From NCBI GenBank assembly GCA_937928045.1, contig CALFWO010000016.1, forward strand, positions 1 through 64,000: a stretch of 64,000 nt of DNA. The letters run 5' to 3'. The DNA comes from an uncultured Saprospiraceae bacterium (lineage in GTDB: Bacteria > Bacteroidota > Bacteroidia > Chitinophagales > Saprospiraceae). Under the pieces are notes generated by a model. The model was given only the letters and a program-made list of their open reading frames with translations, was not told where the DNA came from and did not search any database. Shown piece by piece: positions 43,201 through 53,226 of this stretch. The translations under genes were made by a program, and so were the position numbers. Each line of letters starts with the position of its first letter. Position 1 is the stretch's first letter.

Positions 43201-44837
43201 TAACTTTCCAAAATGAAGCAATGCTATTGGGAGATTTTAGATCTATTCATCCTGATCAAGATTCTCTGTTGTTTCAGGGCAACACCGCCTTTTACGATTT
43301 AAAAACAAGCGAATTGAAAATTGGAGGTGTACCTTTTATAAAGTCATGCGATGCATTCATTTATCTTCCGGATGGAAAAGTTGATGTAAGACCTGGAGGA
43401 GATATTACTGAATTTAATGATTGTAAAATTGTTGCGGATACATTAAATAAGTATCATAGAATTAACCGAGCAACAGTAAAAGTTAAAGGAAGAAAAGATT
43501 ATACTGCTTCTGGTTTTTATGAATATAATGTAGGAGTTAGAGAGCAAGAAATTGAATTCAAAGACATCATTGGAGGTCGAGTAGGTAAGGGAAAAAGAAG
43601 TGAAAAGAAAACTGTTACTAGAGCAACTGGTGATGTTGCCAAAGGCACAACTTTTTATATTGATGATAATATTCAATACAATGGTAAGATTAGTTTAAGT
43701 GCAGAAAAGAAAAATCTTGACTTCGATGGTTTTGCAAAAATTGAATCTCCAATTTTACCAAATGCTAGTTGGTTCTCAATTAACGCAGAGGCCGATAAAA
43801 AGAATTTATCAATTCCGTTTAAGAATCCAAAAAATTACGACGGACAAAAAATCGAGGCTGGAATATTCTTGTCAAAAGAAACAGCCAAATTATATCCTTG
43901 CTTCTTGATGCCTAAATATTTTACAAAGGATAGAGCTATTTTTGAGGCTAAGACAGATGGACAAGGTTTGTTTAAACACGATAAGAAAGCTGATCAGCTG
44001 AGATTTGGGGATTCGACTGTAGTTTTAAATCCAGAAATCAATGGAAATCTATTGAGTCTTGGAAACAAGTCTGGTAGGTTTAATGCCTCAGGAAAACTAA
44101 ATATTGGTTCAGGTTTAAAGTATGTAAGTGCACTATCTGCTGGTGAAATCAAGGGCATTGTGAATGAAAATACTGGAAACAGTGATGTCGAAATGATGGA
44201 ACATGACATGGAAGTAAAAGCTATGCTGGGTCTAAATATTGATATTCCTGAAAAACTTTTAAAAGTAATTATTACAGATCTCCAATCTTCAAGTTTTGAT
44301 GCTCGACCAGTAGATTATGTAAAAGATGAAAAGTTCTTTTCTAAAGCACTTGCTACATTCATAGAAGACAAGAAGATTTTAGAAACTGAAATTTCCGAAA
44401 TGAAGTCTCTAGGATTAGATTTACCTTCAAAATATAATCCATTTGCATTTCTATTTAGTCAATTGGATCTTAAATGGAATTCGGAATATCAATCTTTTAT
44501 CAATGAAAAGGACAAAGTAGGATTAGGCTCTGTATCTGGAGTTCCTATCAATAGAATCTTAAAGTGCTATATAGAATTTAAAATGCCAAGTAACGAAGAT
44601 GATCGAGTTTATATGTACCTGGTTTCTCCAAGTGAAGATTGGTACTTTTTCTCTTACAAAGGTGGCATCCTTAGCACTGTATCATCGAATACACGATACA
44701 ATGACATTCTTCTAGGCATGAAGTCTAAGGAACTCATTAAAAAGATGAAGGACGGTGAATTCTATGAAATTCAACCATTGAATCCGAATTCGGCTCAGCT
44801 GTTTGTCAATAGAATCAAAGCAGCTCGCGAAAACTAA
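40296..44837 (+). CDS. Large exported protein of unknown function, 1513 residues
   Basis: I do not recognise a characterised family. The protein has a signal peptide (start either ATG at residue 1 or 3, hydrophobic core FRLILSIITIVLF, cleavage near ISAQ). A helical segment of about 120 residues is followed by about 1250 residues of mostly short beta strands with repeated glycine turns. Related patches recur, such as GFRLQGSTVYGFG, GFRGSGNLKYLGASL, GLKGRGEFNWELG and GNTAFYDLKTSELKIGG. This repeating strand pattern recalls LPS-transport (OstA/LptA-like) or AsmA-like envelope proteins, but that is only a shape comparison. No sorting domain is seen at the C-terminus, which is helical (EPLIKKMKDGEFY-like), so it is likely periplasmic. 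Confidence 0.75.
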   Translation: MHMFRLILSIITIVLFQSAISAQTPTSFSEDRATFQEELKLFMSSSKNQKQIDVFEAFEEQFESSTFTDDDFKKVLVTSNKMLKLKMNASSYFKPYLTTLTAIRKNPQPDGTFESYDKILNSIIDNIENRKFKPFTAYLKFSMTFFDGKYLKFAKSGLNWAADSERFKLTMVENEPVVSFENLDLIAFRKSDSIVIQKTKGIYNPIQKTWKGEGGTVKWNRPSSEPAPVYCELMEYEIDAVKPFFKAENAELTYPELFPGKKIIGTLEDKVTVKAGGKEISYPRFESRDSVLEIKEIGAGISYRGGFRLQGSTVYGFGTGDEKAHIEIVNRGETKIFRGDADLFVIKKGERLSAEGVDCSIYFDQDSIYHPSVNVKFDITEESMALTRGKRGNDRNPFYDSYHKINIDVNSIRWAVPKDSIYIGGKSVSFTSSNRDVTFESFNFFQESDYERLQNIASTNPLTVIRGMSDQEGSKFLNAHSLATRFNSRFDASSIQSLLFDLVSKGFVNYDSERQEVEVKEKVFHYTNASMEKVDYDILKILSSTEKTNAVMDLKSKNIITDGVGAVEFSQSQKVAVKPFAKQMVVKENRNMDFDGKLFAGYTLYEGSDFHFEYDQNHIVMDSIRYFDLFVPTEAVDEDGNPVAVSIASRLENANGVLLIDAPSNKSGREDIPIFPSFQSKESSFVYYDDTTILSGVYERDSFYFSVDPFSFNGLDNYQKEDLNFKGKMVSADIFPDFEENLVLIEEEYSLGFSTTTPAKGYPMYRKKGLYNGEINLSHQGFRGSGNLKYLGASLDSEDFIFRPKRLTGSAKRFDLTENSTGSVPFPQASGLDVSIDWRPYKDSMYVRTDKEAFDLFKDDNHNLAGTLILTPNGLKGRGEFNWELGTLNSKLMSFGVFSAMADTSNLQIKTFDKKDLAFDTKNVNANLDFEKQLGKVKANIEGEWTTMPYNQYQTSLDEFIWDMKGATVTFQNEAMLLGDFRSIHPDQDSLLFQGNTAFYDLKTSELKIGGVPFIKSCDAFIYLPDGKVDVRPGGDITEFNDCKIVADTLNKYHRINRATVKVKGRKDYTASGFYEYNVGVREQEIEFKDIIGGRVGKGKRSEKKTVTRATGDVAKGTTFYIDDNIQYNGKISLSAEKKNLDFDGFAKIESPILPNASWFSINAEADKKNLSIPFKNPKNYDGQKIEAGIFLSKETAKLYPCFLMPKYFTKDRAIFEAKTDGQGLFKHDKKADQLRFGDSTVVLNPEINGNLLSLGNKSGRFNASGKLNIGSGLKYVSALSAGEIKGIVNENTGNSDVEMMEHDMEVKAMLGLNIDIPEKLLKVIITDLQSSSFDARPVDYVKDEKFFSKALATFIEDKKILETEISEMKSLGLDLPSKYNPFAFLFSQLDLKWNSEYQSFINEKDKVGLGSVSGVPINRILKCYIEFKMPSNEDDRVYMYLVSPSEDWYFFSYKGGILSTVSSNTRYNDILLGMKSKELIKKMKDGEFYEIQPLNPNSAQLFVNRIKAAREN

Positions 44838-44895
44838 CAAAGTATTTCATATTTGATTTGGTATGATTTTGGCCTCTATTTTTTCTATGGCCTAG

Positions 44896-44912
44896 GTCTA
44901 TTTTAAATAGAC
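44896..44912 (+). terminator. Possible weak terminator after the 1513-residue gene
   Basis: GTCTATTT-T-AAATAGAC is a perfect inverted repeat, with a practical loop of about seven bases, followed by TTTACTG. It lies 59 bases after the stop. The T run is short, so it may be only partly effective. Confidence 0.35.
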
Positions 44913-44999
44913 TTTACTGATTATTTGTAAGCATCTGTTAATCAGGTGATTATGATGAAAGGGGGAGGACTTAGAAAGAAAGATATCCTTAGAACTCAA

Positions 45000-45022
45000 T
45001 CACCCAAGAAATATTTGGGTGA
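45000..45022 (+). promoter_or_regulatory. Leader hairpin upstream of the giant T9SS gene
   Basis: TCACCCAA and TTGGGTGA form a perfect eight-pair stem with a seven-base loop. CTTAG (44988 region) and CTAAG (45025 region) could pair outside it, and CTTTTTGG follows. It lies 38 bases before the chosen ATG. It could be an attenuator or an mRNA-stability element, or the actual terminator of the upstream gene. Confidence 0.4.
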
Positions 45023-45059
45023 ACTAAGTCTTTTTGGTGGTCAAAAAACAAATCACAGT

Positions 45060-48000
45060 ATGAAAAGACATGTAATCTTTTTCTATAGCTTTATGCTATT
45101 TGCCAACCTCTTGGTTGCGCAAGACAATTTCGATGTAAATTTTCAAACAACCCCTGATTTCATTAACGTTTGTGGTGATGCTGACCAAGAAGTGGTTACT
45201 GTTTCGTTGACTACGAATTCTACAGAAATAAGATCGAATATCTCCGTTACAACCCATTTCTTCGAAGGAATTGAGCTAGTTAATTTTGATGCTTCAGGAT
45301 CGACGGCTGGAGTAAATCTGATTGATGCTTCAGATCCTAAAAATCCCATATTTTCTCTTCCAGATATGGATCCTTTGGGATTAAATGAAGTGAACCTTTC
45401 GCTCGAAGTTCGATCAGATTGCGGGTACATTGATACCTTGCAATCAGGTTCTGGAATTTTTGATGTCGTCGATGAATGGGAATTTGATTACGATTTAACT
45501 TCCCAATCAGGATTAAATGAGTCTGCTCTTACTGAACTATATAGAGATGCTTTGGCTTTCCCAATTTTCAATCTAGATGTCAATAATACATTTGGACCAG
45601 CAAAATTGAATGATTGCTTCTCTCGAGAAATTACACTGCAAAATTCAGGACTTGCTGGTTTTGTAGATTCTGTCTTTTATGAAAATACCCAAGGAGCTGG
45701 AGTCTATGTCCAAGCAATATATGTGAATGGTGTTGCCATTACTTTCGACAAAGTTCTTACCGGAACTGACACATTAATTTCGTTCGGACTTGGGGCTTCT
45801 GAATTTATGTCTATTGCTGGTGGAGATGGAGATCAATTCTTAGATCCAGATGAAATCGTGGTTATTACAGAAGATGTTTGTTTATTAGATTGTCTTGGAG
45901 ATAGAGCTAGTGATCATGATATTTCTTGGGGTTGTGGTGGTGTTTTTTGTGAAACTGTTACCGCGGTTGACTTTATAGCTGTCGGACAAGGTGCGGCAGA
46001 TGTTCAAGTTTATGAAAATGGAGTTATTGCGGATGTTGATGCTGGATATTGTCAAACAGGAAATAAAACATTAGTTTTTTCAAATGAAGGAATTGAAATC
46101 GATGCAGGTTTTGCAACTATGTTGGATGTATCTGCAGGTATTAGTCTTAATTATGTTGGTACTTCAGGACAAATGTCTCACGGAGGATTTGACATTACCG
46201 AGATGTATATTGGAACCGTTCAAATTCCTGTTCCAGCTTACTTAATTGATTTAGACAATAATCCCCTTTTCTTAAATGTAGATCCTGATGGACCGGGCGG
46301 ACTTTCTGATTTTGACGGTGATGGATATTTTGATGATTTAGAATTGAATGAATCATTCGAAGTAACTGTTTATTATGAATTTGATTGTACATCAGCTGCG
46401 GGAACAGATGACTATTGTAGAAATGATGTCGGTACTAATTTTTCGGGTTTGGTCAACTTTACAAACTTGTGTGGAGATCGATTGGAAAGATTTAATATCA
46501 ACTATAGCTCTACTGAAAATAAGTGGACTGAGGATGTATTTACTACCAGTACAGATGCCTCGATGTTAAGTGATACCGTTTTTCTCAATCTTGAAGAAAA
46601 GAGAAAAGTCAGTAGTTTTTCAAGGACCTGTGGAGATGGAGAAGAATACAGAATCTCCGTTGTTTTACCTCAAGGATTTAATTTATTACCGGGAGCGACA
46701 ACTTTTTTGCTCGGGGATGGACTTACTCCTTTAGCAATGACTTCTAATGTAGTTTCTAATGACACCTTATATTTGACCTTTGATGCCAGCCCGACTGGAG
46801 TTACAGGAATACCACTATTACATAGAATAAGCCTTGCGTTTCAAGCCGATTGTAGTGCAATTGTTGGGCCTACCTCATTCCCTTTCCAATGGTCTCATTA
46901 TTGTCCAAGTTGTGATTGTGAGCATGTATGGCATTGTGAAGAATTTATAGGACCATATATTCACACAGGGCCAAGTTGTCCACCCTTAGTTTGTCCATTC
47001 GGGGTTCAAACAACTTCTTTTGAAGTTGAACGTACGACTTTTGGATTTACCGATAGGAACTATACAACACCTTTTTCTACACCAGTTACAAATGCTGGTA
47101 TTTCTTGCGATTCTGTAGAGATGACCATTTCTAACCTTGTTGGAAATACAAATTTGACTGATAGCATCGGAATGGTAATTACTTACAATAATCCAGATGC
47201 ATCTATTTCACCTATTGAAACATTCCTTTTTGCAAATGGTAATTTGGAGATAATTCAAGGTGCTGGTACTTTCAACTGTTCGGTACAAGCAAGTCAGTTA
47301 ACAGTTACTTCTGTAGATTCCATTAAAACATTAAATTTTGATTTGAACAGCTGCTTGGTTGATAATGGAATTACATTGATGCCTGGCGACGAAATTAATT
47401 TCGTAGGTAAATTTACCATAAACCCAGATGCACCATCAACAATTTCAAATTTTGAATCTGTAAAGAATTTACGAGGATATGGTTATGCTTTGGAGGCTGG
47501 TGTTGAATACGCTTGTGACAACTATGGGGATGATTTCACGGTTGGAATTTTTAGAATACAAACTGCTTATCCAAACGTACAAACTCAAATTCGAGGATGT
47601 CAAGAAGTTGCGTTAAACGTGCAAATTTCTTCTCAATTAAATGAGTATACAGATGTTTTTGGATTTGAACACAGACCTGTAATAATGGTCGATTCATTGG
47701 TAATTGATTACGACCCAACGATCTTAGAAAGTTTTGGTCAATTGGAACCATCATTGGTAATGCTTGGTCACCCAATTTTTGGAGACAATCCAATGCCTAT
47801 GCCACCGGTTGACAACGGAACACCGGGTAGATATATTATAAATTTGGATACATTGGCTTGGGGACCTTCAATGGTTGATGGTGCTGCCGCAGCTCCATTT
47901 ATTTTCACGATCAGAGCCATCCCGAATTGCCAAACGAGTTTTGGAAATCAAATAGGATCTAATAATTACAGCTTTAATCCTGGACTTCATTTTTATGACT

Positions 48001-51000
48001 ATGCCTATGCCTTAAGTTATGGAGATGGTTCTTGTTCTAATTATATTGAAGAATCCACTTCTGGTCAAGAAATTAGATATATAGATCCACCAGAAATGAA
48101 TTTTATTCCTGTAACCACACCAACATATACCTTGTTACGAGATACTGCCGAATTTACAGTTCAATATTGTAATACTACTAATGATGCTGACATAGGTGCT
48201 TCTTGGTTGGCGATTGAAGATACATTAGGAAATGTTGAACTAGTCTCTGCGACTGATATAAGTTTGCCTGGTTCTCCAGTGGATGTGCCATTTATGAATT
48301 ATGGAAGTGTCGGTAACAATTATGTTATGTTCACAGAAGGATTGAGTAGAGCTGATGGCGCAAATGGGTTAGAAATTGTTTGTAATACTATTTTACTAAA
48401 GACCATTGTTACCCGATGTGGAACATTGGATTTCCTAGCAAAGTCAGGATGGGATTGTTTGCAACCAGATGCAGGTTGGACTCCTGCAGAATATGATCCT
48501 TGCGTTGATTTAGAACTGCCTCTTTCAATTATTGTTAGAGAACCGTTTATTGATGCTGATATCGAACAAGAGCCTTCTTTAACTTTAGATCTTTGCGATG
48601 CTAACGAGGTAATAATAAGGGTTAAGAATACTCAACAAGGTACCTTATATGACCTTCGTTCTTCTATTATATTGCCAACAGGAATCAACTTCGTACCTGG
48701 AAGTTTTCAAATCGCTTATCCTCATACTGCTGCTTTTGTAAATATTGCAACTGATCCGGTTGCAAATGGATCAAATTCGTTAGGAAATATTTTCACCTAC
48801 AACGATTTCTCTCAGATGGAGAGTTACTTAAATGACTTTGGTTTGAGCGGAGAAGATGCATTGATGCCCACTGATTCTAATGAATTTTTATTAAGATTTG
48901 AAATTGCAACAGATTGTGATTTTATAGTCAATGATAGAGTATATTATTCTTTAACTGGTTCGAAAAGTTGTGGTGAAGATTCCAATACAGAATCTGGAGA
49001 AACAATTCCTTTAACGGTTAATGGTCTTCCAAATGCAGCAGATAATAGTTTTGACATCGATTTTGTTACGGGAACATCTTTGATGCCAAATACCTCAAAT
49101 ACCATCGGAATAGAAGTTGAAAACACAAATGTAAATCCAACAGATGCTGATGATTTTATTAGTATCGAATTGCCCAATTACTTGGTATATGAATTTGGAA
49201 CATCAGTAGGGGTTCAACCAATTGGATGGATTCCAGGTGAGCCGGTACAAGAATTGAACGGCGCGAATACTATTTACACTTGGCCAATGCCACTCGGATT
49301 AAATCAAGGAGAAGTTGCTGTATTGAATTTTAATGTTACTACAGCTGATATTCAATGTAGTTTGGGATCACTGGATATCAATTTGAATACCTTGGTCCAA
49401 TCAACAGTGACTTGTAGTACATCTGCGATGAATTGCGTGATTGAGACTTTGACTTCATCTAATAACGGTGCAACGACAAACTTAAATATAAATCAACCTA
49501 CACTAGCTTTCAATAATGTTTCTTATACTTCAACTTGTTTGGATGGAGTTTCTGAATCAATTGAAGTTATTGGAAGTTTATTGAATGGTGGTGATCCAGT
49601 AAATGCCGCAATTATTAATATTAACTTTTATTTTGATAATGATGGCTCTGGTGCATTGGAAGGTACTGAACCTTTAATTGGATCGACATCGGCTGCTGGA
49701 CCAGTATTAATGGGAGCAAGTACTTCATTTGGCTTTACTTCAGATATTTTACTTAGCCAATTATGTGGAATAATTGCTCAAGTAGATACGACGGGTCTTG
49801 GAGTCTGTGATATAGCTGAAATTGAAATTGGAAGCCCTCAGCTAATTAATGCTGGAGCAGATGATCTATTTTGTGCAACTCAGCCAACAACTATTAATAC
49901 AGAACTTGGGGATGCAGCTTGTAACGGTTTAGCAGGATATACTTATACATGGACTGCAATCGCTCCGGCTTCAACAGTAAATCTTAGTGCGACGGATGTG
50001 GCGAATCCAACATTAACATTACCTCATGATGCCTTGGTGGAAGATACGTTACAATTTATCCTTACAACCGATAGACCGGCTTGTGGTTCTAATTTGAGTA
50101 CTTCTGATACTGTTTCAATTATTAGGGGATTAGGAGTTGTTTTAAATGTAGTAAGTCCGGTAAGTACCAGTTCAGGAGTTCCAATTTCCATTGGAGCGAA
50201 TGCATCTTTTGGAACAATGCCTTATACATACAATTGGACTCCGGCAATGGGATTAAATGATCCAACTATTGCCAATCCAATGGCAACAATATTCGAAACT
50301 ACCACTTTCCAAGTTGAAGTGACTTCTGCTACAGGATGTTCTGCCATAGCGGATGTAGTTGTGGTAATTGAGGATTGTATAGACCCAGTAGTTAATTCAT
50401 TAGTCTTAACTCAATCGGATTGTCGATTTGATAATGGAAAAGCAACTATTAATCTTGCTCAAAATGAGAGTGGATATGAATACACTTGGACACCAGATAT
50501 TGGAACGGCCAATACCATTGGAAATGAAAGAAGTAACCTTCCTGTAGGAAGTTATTCTGTGTTTATTGAGTCGTTGGGAATTACGGGTTGTGAATCAACA
50601 ATTGACTTTATTATTTCTTCTTATGATGGGCCTCAAGTTGATACTGTAACTACTGCAGCTACTTGTAATCTTTCCGACGGAACAGCAACCTTAAGTCCTG
50701 CAGGCTTAACCTATGAATGGAGTGATCTTGGAACGGGAAGTACAAGAAATGATTTGGCATCTGGAGTTTACTTTGTAACAGTCTATGATCCGGCAGATCC
50801 GGATTGTAAAAATGTAATAGAAGTGATTATAGACGAGGTGTCCAATTTGCAAGCGTCTGTAGCAATAAATAACCATGCATCAGGTTGTACTGCTTCGGAC
50901 GGCTCAGCTACTATTTCAGTAACAGGAGGGTCTGGCAATTATACTTATAGTTGGCTTTCGGGTTCAAACACCGATGCCAATCTTAGTCCTGGTGTATATG

Positions 51001-53204
51001 TGGTAACAGTTACCGATACTGATCCAACGGGATGTCAAACAGAAGTAATTTTCGCTATAGAAGGCGGGACCGATTTAGCTTTGATTTCAGTAAATGGAAC
51101 ATCAGATATTTTATGTGCCGATCAAGGCAACGGCGCTATAGATTTCAACGTAAGTTCCGATCCAAATATTTTTATTCCGGCAGATACCATTATTACAAAT
51201 GGAGTCGATACTTTCCAAAATGGAATGTTACCGGGAGGGTCGTATTGTATGTTAATATTGGATAATACTGGATGCATAGGAGCATCGAATTGCTTTGACA
51301 TTATTGAACCAGAGCATATCCAATTAGTCTTTACCGTTTCGCCTCCTTGCCCGGAAGATGGAGCTATTGAGTTAACTATTTTGGGAGGTACAAAGCCTTT
51401 CAATATTGATTGGGCTGATATATCTGGAAATGATGATATTGAAGACAGAACTGGTTTAGATGTTGGATCTTACCAAGTCTTGGTGACAGATGTTAATGGA
51501 TGTTTTGTAAATGAAGATGAAATCTTATTAGAAAACTGTCCTACCGCCTGTGATTATTTCTTTGGACTAGAAACTATTACTGAGGCTGCGGGAGATTGTC
51601 AAGATGTATTTAGTATTTGCCTTGATATTTTCTCGGATGAAATAGATCACTATGTTGTTTCAGATAATGGAGTAGTCTACGATGGGAATTATTTAGGATG
51701 TAATAATGACACCACGTTGTCATATGTTTACACTGCGGTTATTTTGAATCTGCCACCTCCTTATACAGTGGTGAATTGGGATATAAACGGAAATAGTTTT
51801 AGTGGAGACTTTGCAGATTTTCAAGCCTTAACAGATAGTATGAATGTTTGGGATCCGGCTGGAAATTGGATACTTGAACCAACAGCCAATTCTATTTTAG
51901 GAGGAGCAATGAGTACGAATTATGGACAATTGTCCATTGAAAGTCAAAATGGATTTAGCGTGCCACCATTAGAGCCTATCGAAACGATTACACCTAATTC
52001 ATTGGCCTTAGAGATAGGTACTGGTTTGCACACAATAATTGTTACGGATACCATTGGAGGATGTAGCGACACCCTGTTTACCAACATTAGTTGTCCACCT
52101 TATGAATTACAGTTTGATACGTTATGTGTAACCGAATCAGGTTCGTTTACAATTGATACTTCAAGATTAGATCTTTCAGGAACAGTAATTTCTTCTTCAA
52201 ATATTTGCGGTCCAAACCTCTTAACAGATCCCGTAGTATTCAGTTACGATGCTACGACATTGATGGTTACTTATTCGGCAGCGACAGTAGGAATTGATTC
52301 TGCTTGTATTGAATTTATTACTGACAGTGGTGTTAGAGATACGATTTCCTTTTTCATAACTGCCCAGGATTGTGGAGCATTTTATTGTGATTCAGTTTAC
52401 ATTCTTCAGACAAAAGAATTTTGTTTAGATGCTTCAGAATTAAGTGGACCCATTACATCAATTACAAATATTTGTGATGATAATATTAATCCGGTGGTGG
52501 ATATAACTTATGATATTTCAACAGGATGTGTTCAATACACTGGAGTAGAATTAGGACAAGACACAGCTTGTATCCAGTACTGTGATCAATTTGGTATTTG
52601 TGATACAATCTATTTATGTCTGGAAACTGTTCCATACTTTGATCCACCAGTAGCAAATGACGGCCCTTGTGATACGACATACTCTGGAAAGCCTTTAGTA
52701 ATTGATTTCAAAGCAGATGATATTCTTTTCGGAGGAATTGATACTGCTTACATTATTGAGCCACCGCTTTATGGAACTATCGGAATGAATGGTGATAATC
52801 AACTTAATCCGGATTGCACAGCGACGTACACTGCTGATGAAGAAATCTGTGAGCGATATGACGAATTTACCTACATGGTGTGTACTCCAAATGGTTGCGA
52901 TACTTCGACTGTCTGTATTTGGATTAAATGTTCTGATATAATAATATTTACCGCTGTTTCGCCAAATGGTGATGGAGTAAATGACAACTTCCATATTGGA
53001 GGTATAGAAGAATATCCAGATAACGAATTGATGATTTTCAATAGATGGGGTAATAAAGTTTACCAAACTGAAGGTTATGAAAACGATTGGAACGGAAGAT
53101 GGCAAGATGATAGGGAAGTGCCAGACGGTACCTATTTCTATATTCTAAAATTAAATGATCGAGAGAATCGTACATTTAACGGATACTTTGAGCTTTATCG
53201 CTAA
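45060..53204 (+). CDS. Giant surface protein with SprB-like repeats and T9SS type B sorting domain
   Basis: The product is 2714 residues. The ATG at 45060 is chosen over an upstream GTG at 44946 because it starts a signal peptide (MKRHVIFFYSFMLFANLLVA). The first 1650 residues are Ig-like or DUF11-like beta domains rich in paired Cys, Asp and Asn. A PKD-like domain lies near 1690-1770. From about 1770 to 2165, repeats resemble SprB repeats (for example SDGSATISVTGGSGNYTYSW, then LSPGVYVVTVTD). More Cys-rich domains follow. The last 85 residues are the gliding-motility-associated (CHU_C) domain: SPNGDGVNDNFHIGG, MIFNRWGNKVYQT, then PDGTYFYILKL. It should be exported by T9SS and act as an adhesin or in gliding. 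A strong terminator follows. Confidence 0.9.
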   Translation: MKRHVIFFYSFMLFANLLVAQDNFDVNFQTTPDFINVCGDADQEVVTVSLTTNSTEIRSNISVTTHFFEGIELVNFDASGSTAGVNLIDASDPKNPIFSLPDMDPLGLNEVNLSLEVRSDCGYIDTLQSGSGIFDVVDEWEFDYDLTSQSGLNESALTELYRDALAFPIFNLDVNNTFGPAKLNDCFSREITLQNSGLAGFVDSVFYENTQGAGVYVQAIYVNGVAITFDKVLTGTDTLISFGLGASEFMSIAGGDGDQFLDPDEIVVITEDVCLLDCLGDRASDHDISWGCGGVFCETVTAVDFIAVGQGAADVQVYENGVIADVDAGYCQTGNKTLVFSNEGIEIDAGFATMLDVSAGISLNYVGTSGQMSHGGFDITEMYIGTVQIPVPAYLIDLDNNPLFLNVDPDGPGGLSDFDGDGYFDDLELNESFEVTVYYEFDCTSAAGTDDYCRNDVGTNFSGLVNFTNLCGDRLERFNINYSSTENKWTEDVFTTSTDASMLSDTVFLNLEEKRKVSSFSRTCGDGEEYRISVVLPQGFNLLPGATTFLLGDGLTPLAMTSNVVSNDTLYLTFDASPTGVTGIPLLHRISLAFQADCSAIVGPTSFPFQWSHYCPSCDCEHVWHCEEFIGPYIHTGPSCPPLVCPFGVQTTSFEVERTTFGFTDRNYTTPFSTPVTNAGISCDSVEMTISNLVGNTNLTDSIGMVITYNNPDASISPIETFLFANGNLEIIQGAGTFNCSVQASQLTVTSVDSIKTLNFDLNSCLVDNGITLMPGDEINFVGKFTINPDAPSTISNFESVKNLRGYGYALEAGVEYACDNYGDDFTVGIFRIQTAYPNVQTQIRGCQEVALNVQISSQLNEYTDVFGFEHRPVIMVDSLVIDYDPTILESFGQLEPSLVMLGHPIFGDNPMPMPPVDNGTPGRYIINLDTLAWGPSMVDGAAAAPFIFTIRAIPNCQTSFGNQIGSNNYSFNPGLHFYDYAYALSYGDGSCSNYIEESTSGQEIRYIDPPEMNFIPVTTPTYTLLRDTAEFTVQYCNTTNDADIGASWLAIEDTLGNVELVSATDISLPGSPVDVPFMNYGSVGNNYVMFTEGLSRADGANGLEIVCNTILLKTIVTRCGTLDFLAKSGWDCLQPDAGWTPAEYDPCVDLELPLSIIVREPFIDADIEQEPSLTLDLCDANEVIIRVKNTQQGTLYDLRSSIILPTGINFVPGSFQIAYPHTAAFVNIATDPVANGSNSLGNIFTYNDFSQMESYLNDFGLSGEDALMPTDSNEFLLRFEIATDCDFIVNDRVYYSLTGSKSCGEDSNTESGETIPLTVNGLPNAADNSFDIDFVTGTSLMPNTSNTIGIEVENTNVNPTDADDFISIELPNYLVYEFGTSVGVQPIGWIPGEPVQELNGANTIYTWPMPLGLNQGEVAVLNFNVTTADIQCSLGSLDINLNTLVQSTVTCSTSAMNCVIETLTSSNNGATTNLNINQPTLAFNNVSYTSTCLDGVSESIEVIGSLLNGGDPVNAAIININFYFDNDGSGALEGTEPLIGSTSAAGPVLMGASTSFGFTSDILLSQLCGIIAQVDTTGLGVCDIAEIEIGSPQLINAGADDLFCATQPTTINTELGDAACNGLAGYTYTWTAIAPASTVNLSATDVANPTLTLPHDALVEDTLQFILTTDRPACGSNLSTSDTVSIIRGLGVVLNVVSPVSTSSGVPISIGANASFGTMPYTYNWTPAMGLNDPTIANPMATIFETTTFQVEVTSATGCSAIADVVVVIEDCIDPVVNSLVLTQSDCRFDNGKATINLAQNESGYEYTWTPDIGTANTIGNERSNLPVGSYSVFIESLGITGCESTIDFIISSYDGPQVDTVTTAATCNLSDGTATLSPAGLTYEWSDLGTGSTRNDLASGVYFVTVYDPADPDCKNVIEVIIDEVSNLQASVAINNHASGCTASDGSATISVTGGSGNYTYSWLSGSNTDANLSPGVYVVTVTDTDPTGCQTEVIFAIEGGTDLALISVNGTSDILCADQGNGAIDFNVSSDPNIFIPADTIITNGVDTFQNGMLPGGSYCMLILDNTGCIGASNCFDIIEPEHIQLVFTVSPPCPEDGAIELTILGGTKPFNIDWADISGNDDIEDRTGLDVGSYQVLVTDVNGCFVNEDEILLENCPTACDYFFGLETITEAAGDCQDVFSICLDIFSDEIDHYVVSDNGVVYDGNYLGCNNDTTLSYVYTAVILNLPPPYTVVNWDINGNSFSGDFADFQALTDSMNVWDPAGNWILEPTANSILGGAMSTNYGQLSIESQNGFSVPPLEPIETITPNSLALEIGTGLHTIIVTDTIGGCSDTLFTNISCPPYELQFDTLCVTESGSFTIDTSRLDLSGTVISSSNICGPNLLTDPVVFSYDATTLMVTYSAATVGIDSACIEFITDSGVRDTISFFITAQDCGAFYCDSVYILQTKEFCLDASELSGPITSITNICDDNINPVVDITYDISTGCVQYTGVELGQDTACIQYCDQFGICDTIYLCLETVPYFDPPVANDGPCDTTYSGKPLVIDFKADDILFGGIDTAYIIEPPLYGTIGMNGDNQLNPDCTATYTADEEICERYDEFTYMVCTPNGCDTSTVCIWIKCSDIIIFTAVSPNGDGVNDNFHIGGIEEYPDNELMIFNRWGNKVYQTEGYENDWNGRWQDDREVPDGTYFYILKLNDRENRTFNGYFELYR

Positions 53205-53226
53205 TAACAAATATACTAAGTGATTT

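Noticed and set aside
45000-45022. Coding extension of the giant T9SS gene back to GTG at 44946
   Set aside because: The added 38 residues precede a good signal peptide and would mask it; the sequence instead forms a hairpin.
52695-53105. 136-codon minus-strand frame inside the giant T9SS gene
   Set aside because: It is antisense to the conserved C-terminal sorting domain and has no features of its own.
45060-53204. Tandem DNA repeats within the giant gene
   Set aside because: The protein repeats are diverged; no long identical DNA repeats or CRISPR-like spacing were seen.
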